From positions 23,292,001 to 23,356,000 of the forward strand of contig NC_071347.1 in NCBI RefSeq assembly GCF_027744825.2: a DNA stretch of 64,000 nt, given 5' to 3'. The notes under the pieces are model-generated. The model had not been told where the DNA came from. It was given only the letters and a program-made list of their open reading frames with translations, and ran no database searches. Positions 62,901-64,000 of the stretch are shown one piece after another (the first letter of the stretch is position 1; each line of letters begins with the position of its first letter). Both the position numbers and the translations under genes were made by a program. Source of the stretch: Synchiropus splendidus. Its lineage: Eukaryota > Chordata > Actinopteri > Syngnathiformes > Callionymidae.

Positions 62901-63849
62901 AACATCACCGAGAGCTTCGCCAAAACAGAAGAGGAAGAGCAAGCGAGAGAGCAGGTGGGCCGACTGGAGCTTTGGTGTTTCCGCATGAACACTTTGGAAA
63001 AGTGGATGATGTCATTCTTGACTGACAACTTTGTGGTTTCACCCTCTGCAGCGAATCAACACAGTTGCGGCAGATGGACTCTGCTCAGGTAACAAGCTCG
63101 GCAAATTTTTCACCCCAGAAAGGCAGTGTTCGCCTCCCTTCCTCTTGTGATCGCCTGTTCAAATGTTGTGGTGATGTTGTCGAGCTCCGTTTCTAAGTGT
63201 GAGCCACTTAATCAAATCTTTCTTTCTCTGTTTGCCGCAGAAGACTGCAGAGGTGCAGGAGGAGCTGCTGATGCTGCTGCGTGGCCAGCAGAGGGAGCTC
63301 GCAGAGCTGCGTGGGCAGATCCAGGCGATGCAGAGTTCCTTCATGAGCCAGGTGGAGCAGACGATGAGCAACTACCAGGAGCAGGGTCGTATCCTTCACT
63401 GCTGCTGCTGCTGCACTCTCATTTAGAAACTGTAACAGCTGAGGCTCCTGAGACCCTCAGGAAGCAGTTTAGAGTGATGGAATTTTACGGGCTCATCTGG
63501 ACCTTGTAATGGTCTGCAGAACATTCTGGTCTTGACCATGAATTCCGTCAGAGTCTAGTTTTGCTGAGCTGATTCAGGTGTTTCTGCTTGATCGTTTTAA
63601 TTCCCAGTCAAACTCCATGCCAGTCAGGAAGCTTGTTCACATCACGTTGAACTTTTTTCATGTCAATCTGGACCTTGACCGTCACCACTACAGAGCGCAG
63701 ACTGGAGCAATCTCTGGCCGAGAGTCGCATCCACCAGCAGCAGCTACAGGAACAACTGAGCCAGCAGCTCAGCCACGCCCTCTGCTCCTCACTCACCGGC
63801 AAGATCGACAAAGTTCTGCGCGACGAGATGAAGAAAATAGTTCCTCCCA
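53985..63849 (+). CDS. edc4: Enhancer of mRNA-decapping protein 4, 3' end outside window
   Basis: P-body scaffold (Ge-1/Hedls) that joins DCP2 and DCP1A for mRNA decapping. 24 exons: 53985-54072, 55360-55522, 56354-56465, 56866-56965, 57235-57421, 57513-57660, 58531-58635, 59391-59503, 59585-59668, 59742-59837, 59918-60014, 60318-60498, 60574-60640, 60736-60827, 60890-61065, 61240-61319, 61397-61520, 61747-62042, 62105-62335, 62526-62624, 62808-62954, 63052-63088, 63241-63385, 63694-63849. All in phase, 3124 nt, about 1041 codons; human EDC4 has about 1400 aa, so roughly 350 C-terminal residues lie beyond the window. N-terminal IDIEDATQRLRDILKLDR is nearly identical to human. The WD40 region is about residues 122-491 (DLAFAHLDS, LSPDGTVLATASYDGYIKFW). 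A Ser-rich linker with KLMTPDAFMTPS and RSPDVISSASTAMSQDMPEI follows, then Gln/Glu/Leu coiled coil from about 941. No frame break seen. Confidence 0.95.
54480..54720 (+). mobile_element. V-SINE-like element in edc4 intron 1
   Basis: GAGTTCGAATCC (B-box-like), CTCTGGTTTCCTCCCTCAGA, GCGCTGGTGCCCTGTCCAGG, then GATGGGCTGGACTCCAACCC and ACGACCC, in the order of teleost V-SINE elements. Central parts are shortened. Assignment is by remembered signature. Confidence 0.6.
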
Positions 63850-64000
63850 GTAAGACACAAAAACACACACAAAATTTCAAAGAAACTGAATTGAATTCTT
63901 CTTCACTTTTTCACCACCAGTGTGAACAGTATGATAATCCTAAATCCCATTTTGTCTTCTCGTTTTTTTAATCTGAACTTTCCTTGATATTGTAACTTTT
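63850..64000 (+). other. edc4: edc4 intron 24 (runs off the window)
   Basis: Starts with the donor GTAAGA after CCTCCCA. AT-rich. No further exon before the end of the window. Confidence 0.7.

Overview
This window is nuclear DNA from a vertebrate, most likely a ray-finned fish (probably a percomorph teleost). The evidence is multi-exon genes with GT-AG introns, protein sequences close to but distinct from mammalian orthologues, modest intron sizes, long CA/GT microsatellites, and fish-style dispersed repeats (V-SINE-like, LINE-tail and Tc1-like remnants). No bacterial operon, phage or CRISPR structure is present.

The right-hand 38 kb is gene-rich and I could reconstruct it exon by exon. ranbp10 (minus strand, 25910-43301, 14 coding exons, 616 aa) is divergent from tsnaxip1 (plus, 44287-46751, 7 exons, 275 aa). 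nutf2 follows (plus, 49457-52922 coding, 126 aa), then edc4 (plus, from 53985; 24 exons and about 1041 codons before the window ends, so the 3' end is missing). The order and orientation match human 16q22 (RANBP10-TSNAXIP1-CENPT-THAP11-NUTF2-EDC4), except that CENPT and THAP11 are absent between tsnaxip1 and nutf2, where only about 0.4 kb separates the tsnaxip1 poly(A) signal from the nutf2 promoter. The four genes do not form one pathway: CTLH-type E3 ligase adaptor/scaffold, axonemal/testis coiled-coil protein, Ran-GDP nuclear importer and mRNA decapping scaffold.

The left-hand 25 kb has no protein-coding gene that I can support. It holds a credible plus-strand promoter (about 7.26-7.45 kb: pyrimidine tract, CRE, inverted CCAAT, TTTAAAG). 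Downstream is a minisatellite that repeats a consensus splice donor eight times (7446-7785), then a small candidate 5'UTR exon (7848-7916). The rest is a series of large tandem arrays: (GGGTCT)n at 0.9-1.3 kb, a 167-bp repeat at 2.9-3.4 kb, GAGT-rich at 9.6-10.5 kb, an almost pure purine array at 18.0-19.1 kb, a 16/17-bp array at 19.7-20.5 kb and a CCGGTCC-type array at 22.3-22.7 kb. Between them lie dispersed-repeat fragments and a few AT-rich blocks that may be conserved regulatory DNA.

The most interesting observations are: the eight-fold tandem splice donor; UG-repeat tracts directly abutting the 3' splice sites of two consecutive ranbp10 exons, one of them with a complementary CA tract that could form a hairpin; a perfect RFX X-box upstream of tsnaxip1; ZNF143/THAP11-type motifs in two neighbouring promoters; a tsnaxip1 reduced to the N-terminal part of the human protein; and a long G-quadruplex-capable array.
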